36,948 nt of DNA from Firmicutes bacterium UBA4049. GTDB taxonomy: Bacteria > Bacillota > Desulfotomaculia > Desulfotomaculales > Nap2-2B. Made by a program: the position numbers and the translations under genes. The notes under the pieces were generated by a model. The model saw nothing but the letters and a program-made list of their open reading frames with translations. It had not been told where the DNA came from and ran no database searches. The stretch is from the NCBI GenBank assembly GCA_002382755.1, contig DFZT01000052.1, forward strand, positions 1-36,948, written 5' to 3'. This document shows, one piece after another, positions 36,807 to 36,948 of the stretch (positions are counted from its first letter, which is position 1; each line of letters starts with the position of its first letter).

Positions 36807-36948
36807 CCTTCCCTTTTTGGATGAATATGAAGCTGCCAATTTTGTGCTGAGCAAAGTCCCGGAGATTCCTCACTGGCCGCAGCTGCCCGGAAAAGGGGAA
36901 CAGGAAGGTTTTGTTTTTCAATACCTTTACCCGCTTGTTAAGTTAGGG
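36766..36948 (+). CDS. methionine synthase / uroporphyrinogen decarboxylase-like protein, 5' part
   Basis: The frame from ATG 36766 stays open to the window edge (61 codons). The start MILTINGLATGIGSLPFLDE and the following VPEIPHWPQLPG match the N-terminus of a clostridial family in the MetE/UROD TIM-barrel superfamily, which is thought to transfer methyl groups or act in corrinoid metabolism. GGGAGGG (36753-36759) is 6 nt before the ATG. It overlaps the patatin gene by 41 bp, so the two are probably co-translated. The catalytic part lies outside the window. Confidence 0.72.
   Translation, partial: MILTINGLATGIGSLPFLDEYEAANFVLSKVPEIPHWPQLPGKGEQEGFVFQYLYPLVKLG

Overview
The window is a single, almost entirely plus-strand block of translation and transcription genes. 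It corresponds to the rpmG-secE-nusG / L11-L1-L10-L12 / rpoBC / str / S10 / spc / alpha superoperon. Gene order (including the L7Ae-like gene between rpoC and rpsL, and the KOW gene between map and infA), strong purine-rich ribosome binding sites and moderate G+C point to a low-G+C Gram-positive bacterium of class Clostridia. EF-Tu carries a four-cysteine insertion that I recall from Pelotomaculum/Desulfotomaculum-type Peptococcaceae, so that is my best guess at the lineage; it is inference, not a database result.

Layout: 1-166 is the 3' end of a four-helix-bundle (S23/IVP-type) gene followed by a 7-bp triplet repeat. 273-3593 holds thrS, coaD and nth, an upstream neighbourhood unlike the cysS/sigH region that precedes rpmG in Bacillus. 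Between thrS and coaD lies about 190 bp of structured non-coding DNA that may be a group II intron relic. 3591-3787 is a junction full of direct repeats, including an exact 30-bp pair with a 36-bp spacer that resembles a minimal CRISPR unit. A consensus promoter at 3788-3816 then starts the superoperon.

3867-7302 carries rpmG, secE, nusG, rplK, rplA, an L10 leader with attenuator, rplJ and rplL. 7320-14492 has a promoter, a leader with a terminator-like hairpin, rpoB and rpoC. 14522-19194 has a promoter, the L7Ae-like gene, rpsL, rpsG, fusA and tuf. 19246-27901 is S10 plus the first part of spc (rpsJ to rpsE). 27996-33665 runs rplO, secY, map, the KOW gene, infA, rpmJ, rpsM, rpsK, rpsD, rpoA, and rplQ follows. 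truA, rplM and rpsI close the block at 35691. A patatin-like hydrolase and the start of a methionine synthase-like gene form a separate downstream unit.

The genes work together to build the ribosome (26 large- and small-subunit proteins of S10/spc/alpha plus the L11/L10 stalk), RNA polymerase core (alpha, beta, beta'), elongation factors and IF-1, the SecYE translocon, N-terminal methionine removal and tRNA pseudouridylation. Notable departures from the standard order are the absence of rpmD (L30) between rpsE and rplO, of adk between secY and map, and of the ECF transporter genes between rplQ and truA. All ribosomal proteins here with zinc-binding and zinc-free versions (L33, L24, S14, L36, S4) are the cysteine-containing form. 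I found no convincing undescribed multi-gene system; the most unusual pieces are the repeat junction before rpmG, the thrS-coaD spacer and the missing rpmD.
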